DNA of 64,000 bases from Rhodococcus sp. Leaf278 (GTDB lineage Bacteria > Actinomycetota > Actinomycetes > Mycobacteriales > Mycobacteriaceae): the NCBI RefSeq assembly GCF_001426085.1, contig NZ_LMRR01000045.1:203365-267364 (forward strand), written 5' to 3'. The number at the start of each line of letters is the position of its first letter. The first letter of the stretch is position 1. Position numbers and translations under genes: made by a program. The notes under the pieces are model-generated. The model did no database searches, was not told where the DNA came from, and saw nothing but the letters and a program-made list of their open reading frames with translations. This document shows, piece after piece, positions 9,216 through 17,800 of this stretch.

Positions 9216-10060
9216 CCGTCGCCGTCGTCACCGACTCCTCGTCCTGCCTGCCTGCTTCGCTTGCGGCCGAGCGGGGAATCTCCCTGGTTCCTCTGCACGT
9301 GCTGGTGAACGGAGTCGACCACCGCGAGGGTGTGGACGAGATCCCCGAGCACGCCACCTCGGGGAATCACGTGACCACCGCCGGCGCGTCACCGGGCGAG
9401 CTGACCGACGTGTACGCAGCGGCTCTCGAACGTAGTCGAGGAGACGGTGTGGTGGCGCTGCACATCTCCCGGGGGCTCTCGAGCACGTGGGAAGCAGCGC
9501 GTCAGGCCGCAGACGAGGTCGGCCCTGCCGTTCGAGTGGTCGATTCAGGTTCTGCAGGAATGGGATTGGGCTTTGCCGTGCTGGCTGCTGCTCGCGCGGC
9601 GGCCGGGGGAGCGGACCTGGACACGGTCTACCACTGCGCCGTCGCTGCGTCGACCACATCGAGATGCTTCATCGTCGTCGATCGCCTCGACCATCTGCGG
9701 CGCGGAGGTCGAATCGGCACTGCCGCAGCCCTCCTCGGCACCGCACTGGCCATGAAACCGGTGTTGCACATCAGCGGCGGCGCACTCGTGCTGAGGGAAA
9801 AGACACGGACCTCGTCCAAGGCGCTGAACAAGTTGGTCGACGCAGCCGTCGCTGCCGCAGCCGAGGTCGGTGACGATTCGGGGGTTGCGCTGGCCGTACA
9901 CCACATGTCGTGCGCAGAGCGTGCCGACGACGTCGCTGCGATGCTGGTCTCTCGAATTCCAGGCCTCACCAGCGTCGACGTGTATCCCTTCGGTGCCGTG
10001 CTGGGAGCGCATGTCGGCCCCGGTGCTGTCGGCGTCGTGGTGGCACCGGCGAACCGGTAG
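9212..10060 (+). CDS. DegV-family fatty-acid-binding protein
   Basis: DegV/FakB-like proteins bind a fatty acid and in some bacteria present it to the kinase FakA. The 282-residue product starts with VAVVTDSSSCLP, has the GASPGELTDVY stretch and VVDSGSAGMGLGF, and has the usual length. No fakA-like gene is in the window. The ATG overlaps the upstream stop (ATGA), so it belongs to the nadD-octT operon and ends it: 100 nt separate it from comEA. Confidence 0.9.
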   Translation: MTVAVVTDSSSCLPASLAAERGISLVPLHVLVNGVDHREGVDEIPEHATSGNHVTTAGASPGELTDVYAAALERSRGDGVVALHISRGLSSTWEAARQAADEVGPAVRVVDSGSAGMGLGFAVLAAARAAAGGADLDTVYHCAVAASTTSRCFIVVDRLDHLRRGGRIGTAAALLGTALAMKPVLHISGGALVLREKTRTSSKALNKLVDAAVAAAAEVGDDSGVALAVHHMSCAERADDVAAMLVSRIPGLTSVDVYPFGAVLGAHVGPGAVGVVVAPANR

Positions 10061-10160
10061 TCGCGCCGATCATCCACAGGTATCGGGTTGTGCACAGGGC
10101 AATTCGCGACCAGCGTCTCGTTGCGGGTGAGCCCGACCGCCGGAACTAGCGTTCTGATGC

Positions 10161-11054
10161 ATGGGCGGTGACGACGATCGGGCGCACACGGTGGCGCGAC
10201 TCAATGCCGTGCGCAGACAACCTGATTCCGCACGCACGGACGGGATACCCGCGCGCGTCGAGATGGAGGAAGCCGGCCCGGACGTGACGACCCCGGAACC
10301 GGATTGGCTGGTCTCGAGTTCGCCGCGGCTCGGTTCCCCGTGGTCGTCCGTACTTCCGCAGCGATGGCGTTCCGCGCGGGTGGACCCGGGAAGGCAGGGT
10401 GCCATCGCCCTGGCTGCAGCCGGGATTTTTGTCGTGCTCGTCGCAGCGTTCGCGGTGTTTCGAGATGCGCCGACGCCTGCACCCGCTCCGCCACTGGCCG
10501 TGGTTGCTCCCGATACGGGGGATCCGGACGTCCCGGCCGAACAGGTACCGGCAGCGGAGGCCGAGCTGGTCGTGAGCGTCGTAGGCCTGGTGGTACAGCC
10601 CGGACTGGTTCGACTGCAACCGGGTTCGCGAATCGCCGACGCGATCGCCGCGGCGGGAGGACCCGTCGAGGGTGCCGATCTCTTGGCACTCAACATGGCC
10701 GCGCAAGTGGCCGACGGCGATCAGATCGTCGTCGGTGTCGTGCCACCGCAGGCACCCCCGCCGGTGAGCGGTACGTCCTCGACGCAGGGCGTGGCGTCGG
10801 GCGGTGGAATGGTGGCCGGTGGGGTCGCGGCCGATCCGCCTGAGGGTTCGCCGATCGGCGGGACGGTGGACCTCAATGCCGCCACCGTGGCCGAGTTGGA
10901 CGCCTTACCCGGGGTCGGACCGGTGACCGCGACGTCGATCGTGAGTTGGCGAGAGACCAACGGCCGCTTCGTCTCTGTCGATCAGCTCGCCGAAGTGGAC
11001 GGGATCGGGCCCGGAAGGCTGACGAAGATCCGCGATCTCGTGCACATCGGATGA
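10161..11054 (+). CDS. ComEA-like helix-hairpin-helix DNA-binding membrane protein
   Basis: The 297-residue product has a charged cytoplasmic N terminus, one membrane helix (IALAAAGIFVVLVAAFAVF, about residues 80-100), a beta-grasp SLBB-type segment (VSVVGLVVQPGLVRLQPG) and two C-terminal helix-hairpin-helix motifs (VDLNAATVAELDALPGVGP and VDGIGPGRLTKIRDLV). This is the ComEA layout: a membrane-anchored DNA receptor for uptake. It overlaps comEC by ATGA. Natural transformation is not established for most relatives, so the real role may be different. Confidence 0.9.
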   Translation: MGGDDDRAHTVARLNAVRRQPDSARTDGIPARVEMEEAGPDVTTPEPDWLVSSSPRLGSPWSSVLPQRWRSARVDPGRQGAIALAAAGIFVVLVAAFAVFRDAPTPAPAPPLAVVAPDTGDPDVPAEQVPAAEAELVVSVVGLVVQPGLVRLQPGSRIADAIAAAGGPVEGADLLALNMAAQVADGDQIVVGVVPPQAPPPVSGTSSTQGVASGGGMVAGGVAADPPEGSPIGGTVDLNAATVAELDALPGVGPVTATSIVSWRETNGRFVSVDQLAEVDGIGPGRLTKIRDLVHIG

Positions 11055-12643
11055 GCACCGCCGCCGTACTGACCGCCACTGCGCAGACCGACGAGTTTCT
11101 GCCTTTCGATATTCGGCTGGTTCCGGCTGTGGTGGTGTGCTGGTCGATCACCGCGGTCGGAATTCTCGGCGGCCCCGGCGCGGCGGTGGCGGCCACGGTG
11201 TCCACCTCGGCGGTGGTGTTGCTCGGTTCGCTGCTGCTGCGGCGGTTGGCGCGGCGATGCGCCGCATCCGGTCCCAGTGGTGCGGGAGTGGCCACGGTGA
11301 TCGCGCTCGCACTGTGCTTCGGGGGAGCGATCTGGCTTCAGATGTGCGCAGTAGCAGATCATCCCGTGGCAGCAGCCGCGGACAAACGTGCGTGGATCAC
11401 AGCGTCGGTGCGGTTGGAAGAGGACCCCCGCCGACTGACGTCCGCAGGACCCTCGATGGTGATGACGAAGGCTGAGCTGATTCGCGTGGACGTCGGGGGC
11501 GAAGCGCTGTACGTCGGCGGACGCGTGTCGATCATCGCTCCGGAGTCGAGCTGGTCGGCACTGCTGCCGGGTCAACAGATCACCGTCCGGGGCAGGCTCG
11601 GCACACCGATTCGGCCGGACATGACCGTGGCGGTGATCCGCCTGTCGGGACCACCGGTCACCGTCGATGAGCCCGGCACGATCTCTGCTACGGCCGGCAC
11701 CTTTCGGTCGAATTTGGCTGCGGTGGCGCAGAATTCGATGCCGGCGGATCGCGCAGGTCTGCTACCCGGTCTCGTTGTCGGGGACGTGTCCCGATTGGAC
11801 GAAACTGTGGCCGAGAACTTCCGGGCAGCGGGCCTGACGCACCTGACGGCGGTGTCCGGTGCCAATTTCTCCATTGTGATCGGTGCGGTCCTGTTGGTGT
11901 TGCGCAGTATCGGGATCGGCCCCCGAGCGACTGTCGCAGTCGCGTTCATTGTGCTCGTTGCGTTCGTGATCGTGGCCCGCCCGTCGCCGAGTGTGCTTCG
12001 CGCGGCGGTGATGGGCTCGATCGGGTTGTTGGCCCTCGTCACCGGCAGGCGGCGGCAGGCCGTTCCGGCTCTCTGCGGCGCGGTGCTGGGGTTGCTCGCA
12101 TGGTGGCCGAGGCTGGCGGTCGACGTCGGATTCGTGCTGTCGGTGTTCGCCACCGCCGGACTCGTCCTGGTCGGACCGATCTGGGTCGACTGGCTCCGAG
12201 CCCGCGGCTGGCCCAGGGGAGCCGCGGAGGTGGTGGCCGTCGCTGCAGCGGCGCACGCGGTGACGGCACCTGTTGTCGCGGCAATGACGGGAACGATCAG
12301 TGTGGTGGGCATCGTTGCGAACGTGCTGGTCGCACCGGTCGTCGCTCCGATCACGGTGGTGGGCATCGTGACGGCCGTGATCGCCACCGTCAGCACGTCA
12401 CTGGCGGAGTTGACGGCGCAGCTTGCGTCGGCGCCGCTGTGGTGGTTGATCACGGTGGCAGAGCGGGCCGCGTCGGTGCCGGTTGCGGGCCTCGTCGTCC
12501 CTGACGGTCTCGTGGGTGCAGCACTGGCGGTTTTCGGAACAGCCACACTGCTGGTGGCGTTGCGGTGTCGAGTGCTGCGGTGGTTCGGTGCGGTGATGGC
12601 GATTGCGGCATTGGCCATGTGGACTGCGCACGTGCTGTGGTGA
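11051..12643 (+). CDS. comEC: ComEC/Rec2-family membrane protein, short form
   Basis: The 530-residue product has the ComEC N-terminal domain (OB-like region, residues about 100-230) and the competence channel domain with many membrane helices; GLTHLTAVSGANFSIVIG is the family hallmark. It stops right after the last helix (ending MWTAHVLW), so the C-terminal metallo-beta-lactamase-like nuclease domain of full ComEC (about 750 residues) is absent. No remnant of that domain follows; holA starts 56 nt later. In full systems it forms the channel for single-stranded DNA entry. The start overlaps the comEA stop. Confidence 0.88.
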   Translation: MSTAAVLTATAQTDEFLPFDIRLVPAVVVCWSITAVGILGGPGAAVAATVSTSAVVLLGSLLLRRLARRCAASGPSGAGVATVIALALCFGGAIWLQMCAVADHPVAAAADKRAWITASVRLEEDPRRLTSAGPSMVMTKAELIRVDVGGEALYVGGRVSIIAPESSWSALLPGQQITVRGRLGTPIRPDMTVAVIRLSGPPVTVDEPGTISATAGTFRSNLAAVAQNSMPADRAGLLPGLVVGDVSRLDETVAENFRAAGLTHLTAVSGANFSIVIGAVLLVLRSIGIGPRATVAVAFIVLVAFVIVARPSPSVLRAAVMGSIGLLALVTGRRRQAVPALCGAVLGLLAWWPRLAVDVGFVLSVFATAGLVLVGPIWVDWLRARGWPRGAAEVVAVAAAAHAVTAPVVAAMTGTISVVGIVANVLVAPVVAPITVVGIVTAVIATVSTSLAELTAQLASAPLWWLITVAERAASVPVAGLVVPDGLVGAALAVFGTATLLVALRCRVLRWFGAVMAIAALAMWTAHVLW

Positions 12644-12699
12644 GTGTTCGGTCGAAGCGGATGCTCGCCGTGTCTGCCCCACATGGCACGATCACAGGT

Positions 12700-13668
12700 G
12701 TGACTTCGACTGTGGCGCCTCTGCATCTGGTTCTCGGCGACGAGGAACTCCTGATGGATCGCGCGGTGGCGTCGATCGTGGCCCAGGTGCGTGCCAATGC
12801 GGCGATTCCGGGGGAGGACCTGCCGGTCACGCGATTGCGTACCGGCGACGCCAGTGCCCCGGAACTCGCCGAACTGCTCAGCCCGTCGCTGTTCGCGGAG
12901 GATCGCGTGGTTGTGCTCGAGGCAGCGGCCGAGGCAGGCAAGGACGCTGCCGCTCTCGTACTCGACGCCGCAACCGATCCGCCCGAGGGCGCGGTCGTGG
13001 TGGTCATGCACTCCGGCGGCGGTCGGGCCAAGGCCATGGTCGGTGCTCTGCAGAAGTGCGGCGCTCAGGTGCACGAGTGCGCAAAGCTCACCAAGCCTGC
13101 CGAACGCATCGACTTCGTGCGCGGTGAATTCCGCGCTGCCGACGTGCGCGTGAGCGGCGAGGTGATCGAGGCTGTCGTCGAATCGGTCGGCAACGAGCTC
13201 CGCGAATTGGCCTCGGCCTGTTCACAGTTGGTCTCCGATACCGGCGGCAAGGTCGATCTGGCCGCAGTGCGCCGCTACTACTCGGGCAAGGCGGAAGTAT
13301 CCGGATTCGACGTCGCCGACAAAGCGGTGATCGGAGACAGGGCCGGCGCGCTCGAGGCTGTTCGCTGGGCGATGCATCGGGGAGTCGCGCACGTGCTGCT
13401 GGCCGACGCATTGGCCGACGCCGTACGCACCATCGCGCTGGTGGGTTCGGCCGGTCGCGGCGACCCGTTCCGTATGGCCGGCGAACTGGGCATGCCGCCG
13501 TGGAAGATCAAGAAGGCGCAGGGGCAGGCCCGAGGCTGGGACGGTCGATCCATCGCGCAGGCACTACGGGTTGTGGCGCAACTGAACGCCGACGTCAAAG
13601 GACAGGCAGCGGACGCGGACTACGCCGTCGAAAAAGCGGTGTCGGAGGTCGCGGGACTCGGCCGTTAG
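12700..13668 (+). CDS. holA: DNA polymerase III subunit delta
   Basis: The delta subunit opens the sliding clamp within the clamp loader. The 322-residue product opens with PLHLVLGDEELLMDRAV and ends with the C-terminal helical domain of the delta family (PPWKIKKAQGQARGW, then ALRVVAQLNADVKG). The frame is open farther upstream, but family members begin a few residues before LHLVLGDEELL, so the GTG at 12700 is preferred; no strong ribosome site is visible. A clear terminator follows, shared with the convergent rpsT. Confidence 0.92.
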   Translation: MTSTVAPLHLVLGDEELLMDRAVASIVAQVRANAAIPGEDLPVTRLRTGDASAPELAELLSPSLFAEDRVVVLEAAAEAGKDAAALVLDAATDPPEGAVVVVMHSGGGRAKAMVGALQKCGAQVHECAKLTKPAERIDFVRGEFRAADVRVSGEVIEAVVESVGNELRELASACSQLVSDTGGKVDLAAVRRYYSGKAEVSGFDVADKAVIGDRAGALEAVRWAMHRGVAHVLLADALADAVRTIALVGSAGRGDPFRMAGELGMPPWKIKKAQGQARGWDGRSIAQALRVVAQLNADVKGQAADADYAVEKAVSEVAGLGR

Positions 13669-13710
13669 CAGTCGCGGCTCCAGCATCGTGACCTGTGCAG
13701 CGCACGAGAA

Positions 13711-13743
13711 AGCCCGCTGCCTCCGTGTTGGATGCAGCGGGCT
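13711..13743. terminator. Bidirectional terminator between holA and rpsT
   Basis: Perfect 10-bp inverted repeat AGCCCGCTGC / GCAGCGGGCT with a 13-nt loop, lying between two convergent genes. The rpsT side has a short T-rich run on the minus strand (TTCTC), so termination of rpsT is the more convincing use. Confidence 0.8.
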
Positions 13744-13763
13744 CGGTCGAGCTCAGCGGTGAA

Positions 13764-14024
13764 TCAGAGCTTGTTGACTGCGAGAGCCAGGGCCGACTTC
13801 TTGTTGGCAGCCTGGTTCTTGTGGATGACGCCCTTGCTGGCGGCCTTGTCGAGCTTCCGGCCGGCGTCGAGGAGAATCTCGGAAGCCTTGTCCTTGTCGC
13901 CCGCAGCCTGTGCCTCGCGGAACGAGCGGATGACGGTGCGAAGGGAGGACTTCACCGACTGGTTGCGCAGGCGTGCACGCTCGTTGGTGAGGATCCGCTT
14001 CTTCTGGGACTTGATATTGGCCAC
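13764..14024 (-). CDS. rpsT: 30S ribosomal protein S20 (bS20)
   Basis: Small basic protein that binds 16S rRNA in the 30S subunit. The 86-residue product begins ANIKSQKKRILTNERARLRN and ends ANKKSALALAVNKL, exactly the family length and shape. The start codon is GTG, with AAGGA about 9 nt upstream on the minus strand. It is monocistronic: a terminator follows it and a divergent gene lies upstream. Confidence 0.97.
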   Translation of the reverse strand: MANIKSQKKRILTNERARLRNQSVKSSLRTVIRSFREAQAAGDKDKASEILLDAGRKLDKAASKGVIHKNQAANKKSALALAVNKL

Positions 14025-14126
14025 GCGTAAAATCCTTCTTGTCTTCGTCGGTATTCCGGTCAGGGCGATCCATGCTGGAATGCCCGAAGTCTGCTGCAGA
14101 GCGTTGGAGCCCTGCGCCGAAGATCG

Positions 14127-14156
14127 AGAATACCAGCACGGCGGGGCGAAACCCAA
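14127..14156 (-). promoter_or_regulatory. Probable promoter of rpsT
   Basis: On the minus strand TTGGGT and TATTCT are separated by 18 nt, about 100 nt upstream of the rpsT start. This is the best sigma-70-like pair in the divergent region; it leaves a leader of roughly 95 nt, in which S20 autoregulation could act (inference). Confidence 0.4.
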
Positions 14157-14230
14157 TTGGGTGCACGCGTGACGATGCTTTTCAAGAATTTAACGCTTCT
14201 ACCGCGCCTAACTCCAGTCTCTGTAGCAAC

Positions 14231-15934
14231 ATGACCATAATGAGTCCGCGATCGGCAACGCATGCCGCCACCAAGGCCAAAGCGACCAAACCCAAGTCAG
14301 CGGATCGCGTCGAACCCGAGGTCGACGGGGTGTTCGGGGGCTACTCCGATGTCGGAAAGTACAGTCTCGCCTTCGACGAGATGTTCGACTCGGACGGGCG
14401 AACCCGGACTCCCTACAAGGGCATTCACACAGCCCTTGCCCCGGCCAACGCGTCCGACCTGGACGCGAGATCCGACGCACTGGGACGCGCATTCGTCGAC
14501 CAGGGCATCACGTTCTCCCTGTCCGGCCAGGAGCGCCCGTTCCCCCTCGACCAGGTTCCCCGCGTCATCGCCGCAGGGGAGTGGTCGCGGCTCGAGCGCG
14601 GCATCAAGCAGCGCGTCAAAGCGCTCGAGATGTTTCTCGCCGACATTTACGGTGATCAGGAAATTCTTCGCGACGGCGTGGTGCCGAAGCGTCTGATCAC
14701 CTCCTGCGAGCACTTCCACCGCGAGGCCGTCGGCATCACACCGCCGAACGGCGTGCGCATCCATGTCGCCGGAATCGACCTGGTCCGCGATGCTCAGGGC
14801 ACGTTCCGCGTCCTCGAGGACAATCTCCGTTCGCCATCCGGTGTGTCGTATGTCATGGAGAACCGGCGCACCATGGCCCGGGTGTTCCCGGATCTGTTCG
14901 CCAGTCACCGCGTGCGTGCCGTCGGCGATTACGCCTCGCACCTGTTGCGCGCATTGCGTTCCGCCGCAGCTCTGAACGAGGCCGACCCCACTGTGGTGGT
15001 GCTGACCCCCGGTGTGGCCAACTCCGCGTACTTCGAGCATTCGCTGCTTGCTCGGCTGATGGGCGTCGAACTCGTCGAGGGACGCGATCTGTTCTGCCGA
15101 GACAACATCGTCTACATGCGCACCACTGAGGGTGAGCGCCAGGTCGACGTCATCTACCGCCGCATCGACGACGATTACCTCGATCCCATGCAGTTCCGGC
15201 CGGATTCGGTCTTGGGCGTGGCCGGCCTCGTCAACGCCGCCCGCGCAGGCAACGTCGTGATCTCCAGCGCCGTCGGAAACGGCGTCGGCGACGACAAGCT
15301 GGTCTACACGTACGTGCCCACCATCATCGACTACTACATGGGTGAGAAGCCGCTACTCGCCAACGTCGACACGTTCCGGTGCTGGCTGGACGACGAGTGC
15401 GAGGAAGTGCTCGACCGCATCGACGAACTGGTGATCAAGCCGGTCGAGGGGTCCGGTGGTTACGGCATCGTGTTCGGCCCCGACGCCTCGCCGAAGGAAT
15501 TGGCGACCATCAGCAAGAAGGTTCGCGCTGATCCGCGCGGCTGGATCGCGCAGCCCGTCGTGCAGCTCTCGACGGTGCCCACCAAGATCGGTGACCGGTT
15601 GGTTCCCCGGCACGTGGACCTGCGGCCGTTCGCAGTCAACGACGGCGACGACGTCTGGGTGTTGCCCGGAGGCCTGACCCGAGTCGCGCTGCCGGAGGGT
15701 TCGTTGGTGGTCAACTCGAGCCAGGGTGGCGGCAGTAAGGACACCTGGGTGCTCGCCACCCGAACCTCGCAGGAGGAGCAGGAACTGGCGGGCGAGGAGA
15801 TCGTGAGCGTTCCCCCGGAGTCGCCGATGGTCGAACAGGGCCCGGAGCTGACGATGGACCAGCAGATGAATCAGCAACAGCAGCAACAACAGCAGCAGGC
15901 AACGAACTCGGACTCGAACGGCGGTGAACAGTAA
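14231..15934 (+). CDS. Circularly permuted ATP-grasp protein with polyglutamine tail
   Basis: The 567-residue product matches the circularly permuted ATP-grasp type 2 family (DUF404/DUF407): GVRIHVAGIDLVRDAQGTFRVLEDNLRSPSGVSYV and, later, VIKPVEGSGGYGIVFGP are visible parts. Such proteins are thought to be carboxylate-amine ligases, but no substrate is known. It is the first of three conserved genes (ATP-grasp, alpha-E, transglutaminase-like) that abut or overlap. An ATG at 14240 is an alternative start. Odd feature: the C terminus has nine consecutive glutamines (codons 15872-15898) followed by a polar tail. Confidence 0.88.
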   Translation: MTIMSPRSATHAATKAKATKPKSADRVEPEVDGVFGGYSDVGKYSLAFDEMFDSDGRTRTPYKGIHTALAPANASDLDARSDALGRAFVDQGITFSLSGQERPFPLDQVPRVIAAGEWSRLERGIKQRVKALEMFLADIYGDQEILRDGVVPKRLITSCEHFHREAVGITPPNGVRIHVAGIDLVRDAQGTFRVLEDNLRSPSGVSYVMENRRTMARVFPDLFASHRVRAVGDYASHLLRALRSAAALNEADPTVVVLTPGVANSAYFEHSLLARLMGVELVEGRDLFCRDNIVYMRTTEGERQVDVIYRRIDDDYLDPMQFRPDSVLGVAGLVNAARAGNVVISSAVGNGVGDDKLVYTYVPTIIDYYMGEKPLLANVDTFRCWLDDECEEVLDRIDELVIKPVEGSGGYGIVFGPDASPKELATISKKVRADPRGWIAQPVVQLSTVPTKIGDRLVPRHVDLRPFAVNDGDDVWVLPGGLTRVALPEGSLVVNSSQGGGSKDTWVLATRTSQEEQELAGEEIVSVPPESPMVEQGPELTMDQQMNQQQQQQQQQATNSDSNGGEQ

Positions 15935-16909
15935 ATGCTCGCGCGCAACGCAGAGTCGCTCTACTGGATCGGACGGTACGTCGAGAGAGCGGACGACACG
16001 GCCCGCATTCTCGACGTCACCGTCCACCAGCTTCTCGAAGACGCCACGGTCGATCCCGACCACATTTCGCGAGTGCTGTTGCGAGTGCTCGGTTTCAAGC
16101 ACGAGCCGGACGTCTCGCTCGATGTGTGGTCGCTCACCGAGTTGGTGGCCTTCAGCCGTGACGGCCTCGGCTCCATCGTGGATTCGCTGTCGAGCGCACG
16201 CGAGAATGCCCGGGGCGCTCGCGAAGTCACGTCCAGTGAGATGTGGGAGTGCCTGAACACCACCTACAACGGACTGAACGAACGGATCCGAGCATCCAAG
16301 CGCACCGGTCCGGCCGAGTTCTTCAGCTACATCGAGGAACGAGCCGCGATGTTCGCCGGCCTCGCGGATTCGACTCTCAGTCACGACGACGGCTATCGAT
16401 TCCTGTTGCTCGGCCGCTCGGTGGAGCGCATCGACATGATCGTTCGGCTGCTGCTCTCGCGCGCGGGCGATCGACCGTCGTCGCCGGCCTGGGTCACCGT
16501 TCTGCGATCCGCCGGTGCTCACGACACCTACCTGCGTACCTACCGCGGTGCGCTCGATGCCCAGCGAGTTCTTGAATTCATGTTGTTGGACAGGCTGTTT
16601 CCGCGTTCGGTGTTCTATGCACTGAACGAGGCGGAACGCTCGCTCGATCAGCTCGATCATCAGCCGAACAGTCGTGTCGGTGCTCGTGCCGAAGCGCAGC
16701 GGCTACTCGGTCGCGCTCGCAGCGAACTCGAATTCCTTCGGCCCGGTGAGATTCTCGACGACCTCCAGGACCGTTTGCTGGCGCTGCAGGAAACCTGCCG
16801 CGAACTGGGCGAGGCCATCTCGAAGCAGTACTTCCATGCCGCGCCCTGGGTGGCGTGGACGGACGCCGGATCCGGCACATACGAAGATCAATTGGAAGGT
16901 GAACTGTGA
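15935..16909 (+). CDS. Alpha-E domain protein
   Basis: The 324-residue, mostly helical protein opens with MLARNAESLYWIGRYVERAD, the hallmark of the alpha-E (DUF403) family, and has SVERIDMIVRLLLSR and DRLFPRSVFYALNEAE further on. Function is unknown; it is always found with the ATP-grasp protein and a transglutaminase-like protein, and a role in peptide ligation has been proposed from such contexts. Its ATG follows the previous stop with no gap, and its own stop overlaps the next GTG. Confidence 0.9.
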   Translation: MLARNAESLYWIGRYVERADDTARILDVTVHQLLEDATVDPDHISRVLLRVLGFKHEPDVSLDVWSLTELVAFSRDGLGSIVDSLSSARENARGAREVTSSEMWECLNTTYNGLNERIRASKRTGPAEFFSYIEERAAMFAGLADSTLSHDDGYRFLLLGRSVERIDMIVRLLLSRAGDRPSSPAWVTVLRSAGAHDTYLRTYRGALDAQRVLEFMLLDRLFPRSVFYALNEAERSLDQLDHQPNSRVGARAEAQRLLGRARSELEFLRPGEILDDLQDRLLALQETCRELGEAISKQYFHAAPWVAWTDAGSGTYEDQLEGEL

Positions 16910-17748
16910 GCTGGCGTATGCGTGTGGTGCACACCACCGGCTATCAGTACGACGCACCGGTGACGTCGTCGTACAACGAAGCTCGGTTGACGCCGCGAAG
17001 TGACAACCGGCAGAACGTCATTCTGAATCGGGTGGAGACCAACCCGGTGACGCGTTCCTACCGCTACACCGATTACTGGGGTACGGCGGTGACGGCATTC
17101 GACTTGCACGCACCGCACACCGAGCTCGAGGTCACCGGTTCGTCGGTGGTCGAGACCGATCCGTTCGTCTACCCCGACGAGAACGCTTCGTGGGAGGAAC
17201 TGGCCGGCGATCAGGTCACCGACCGTTTCAACGAGGTGCTCGACAACACGGTCTACGTTCCGAAGAATCGTCAGCTCGCCTCGGTGGCGAAGAAGCTGGC
17301 GAAGGGACTGCCGCCGCAGGAATCGGTGGTCGAGATCTCGAACTGGGTCAACCAGGAGATGTCGTACGTGCCGGGAACCACCGGGGTGCACACCTCGGCG
17401 GTCGAGGCGTGGTCGGAGAAGAAGGGCGTCTGCCAGGACTACGCCCACCTGACCTTGTTGATGCTGCGCAGCATCGGTATCCCGAGCCGATACGTGTCGG
17501 GATACCTGCACCCGAAGAAGCAGGCTGCGATCGGCGCGACCGTCGAGGGGCAGAGTCACGCGTGGATCGAGGCGTGGACCGGAGCCTGGTGGGGCTACGA
17601 CCCGACCAACGCGATCGCCGTCAACGAGCAGCACGTGTCGGTGGGACTGGGCCGTGACTACGCCGACGTGCCCCCGCTCAAGGGCATCTTCTCCGGTGGC
17701 GGTTCGACGGCTCTCGACGTGGTCGTTGAGATCACCCGACTCGCCTGA
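16906..17748 (+). CDS. Transglutaminase-like cysteine peptidase family protein
   Basis: The 280-residue product has an N-terminal beta-rich domain and a transglutaminase core with all three catalytic residues visible: Cys in KGVCQDYAHL, His in QSHAWIEAW and Asp in WGYDPTN. No signal peptide is seen, so it is probably cytosolic. It is third in the conserved ATP-grasp/alpha-E operon (GTGA overlap with alpha-E); such proteins may cleave what the ligase makes, which is inference. Its stop codon sits inside the terminator hairpin. Confidence 0.9.
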   Translation: MSWRMRVVHTTGYQYDAPVTSSYNEARLTPRSDNRQNVILNRVETNPVTRSYRYTDYWGTAVTAFDLHAPHTELEVTGSSVVETDPFVYPDENASWEELAGDQVTDRFNEVLDNTVYVPKNRQLASVAKKLAKGLPPQESVVEISNWVNQEMSYVPGTTGVHTSAVEAWSEKKGVCQDYAHLTLLMLRSIGIPSRYVSGYLHPKKQAAIGATVEGQSHAWIEAWTGAWWGYDPTNAIAVNEQHVSVGLGRDYADVPPLKGIFSGGGSTALDVVVEITRLA

Positions 17749-17800
17749 CGTCGTGCGCGCTTTGCGTAGCCGTAGGTACGCAAAGCGCGCACGACGTCAG
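17745..17800. terminator. Long perfect palindrome, bidirectional terminator
   Basis: Two 24-nt arms (17745-17768 and 17777-17800) are perfect inverted repeats around an 8-nt loop. The stop codons of both convergent genes lie inside the arms. There is no U-run, as is common for actinobacterial hairpins. The length and perfection exceed what a terminator needs. Confidence 0.75.

Noticed and set aside
12644..12699. Remnant of the ComEC nuclease domain (pseudogene)
   Set aside because: Only 56 nt separate comEC from holA; no frame carries metallo-beta-lactamase motifs.
11572..13074. 500-codon minus-strand frame across comEC and holA
   Set aside because: Antisense shadow of recognisable genes; low-complexity Thr/Ala composition.
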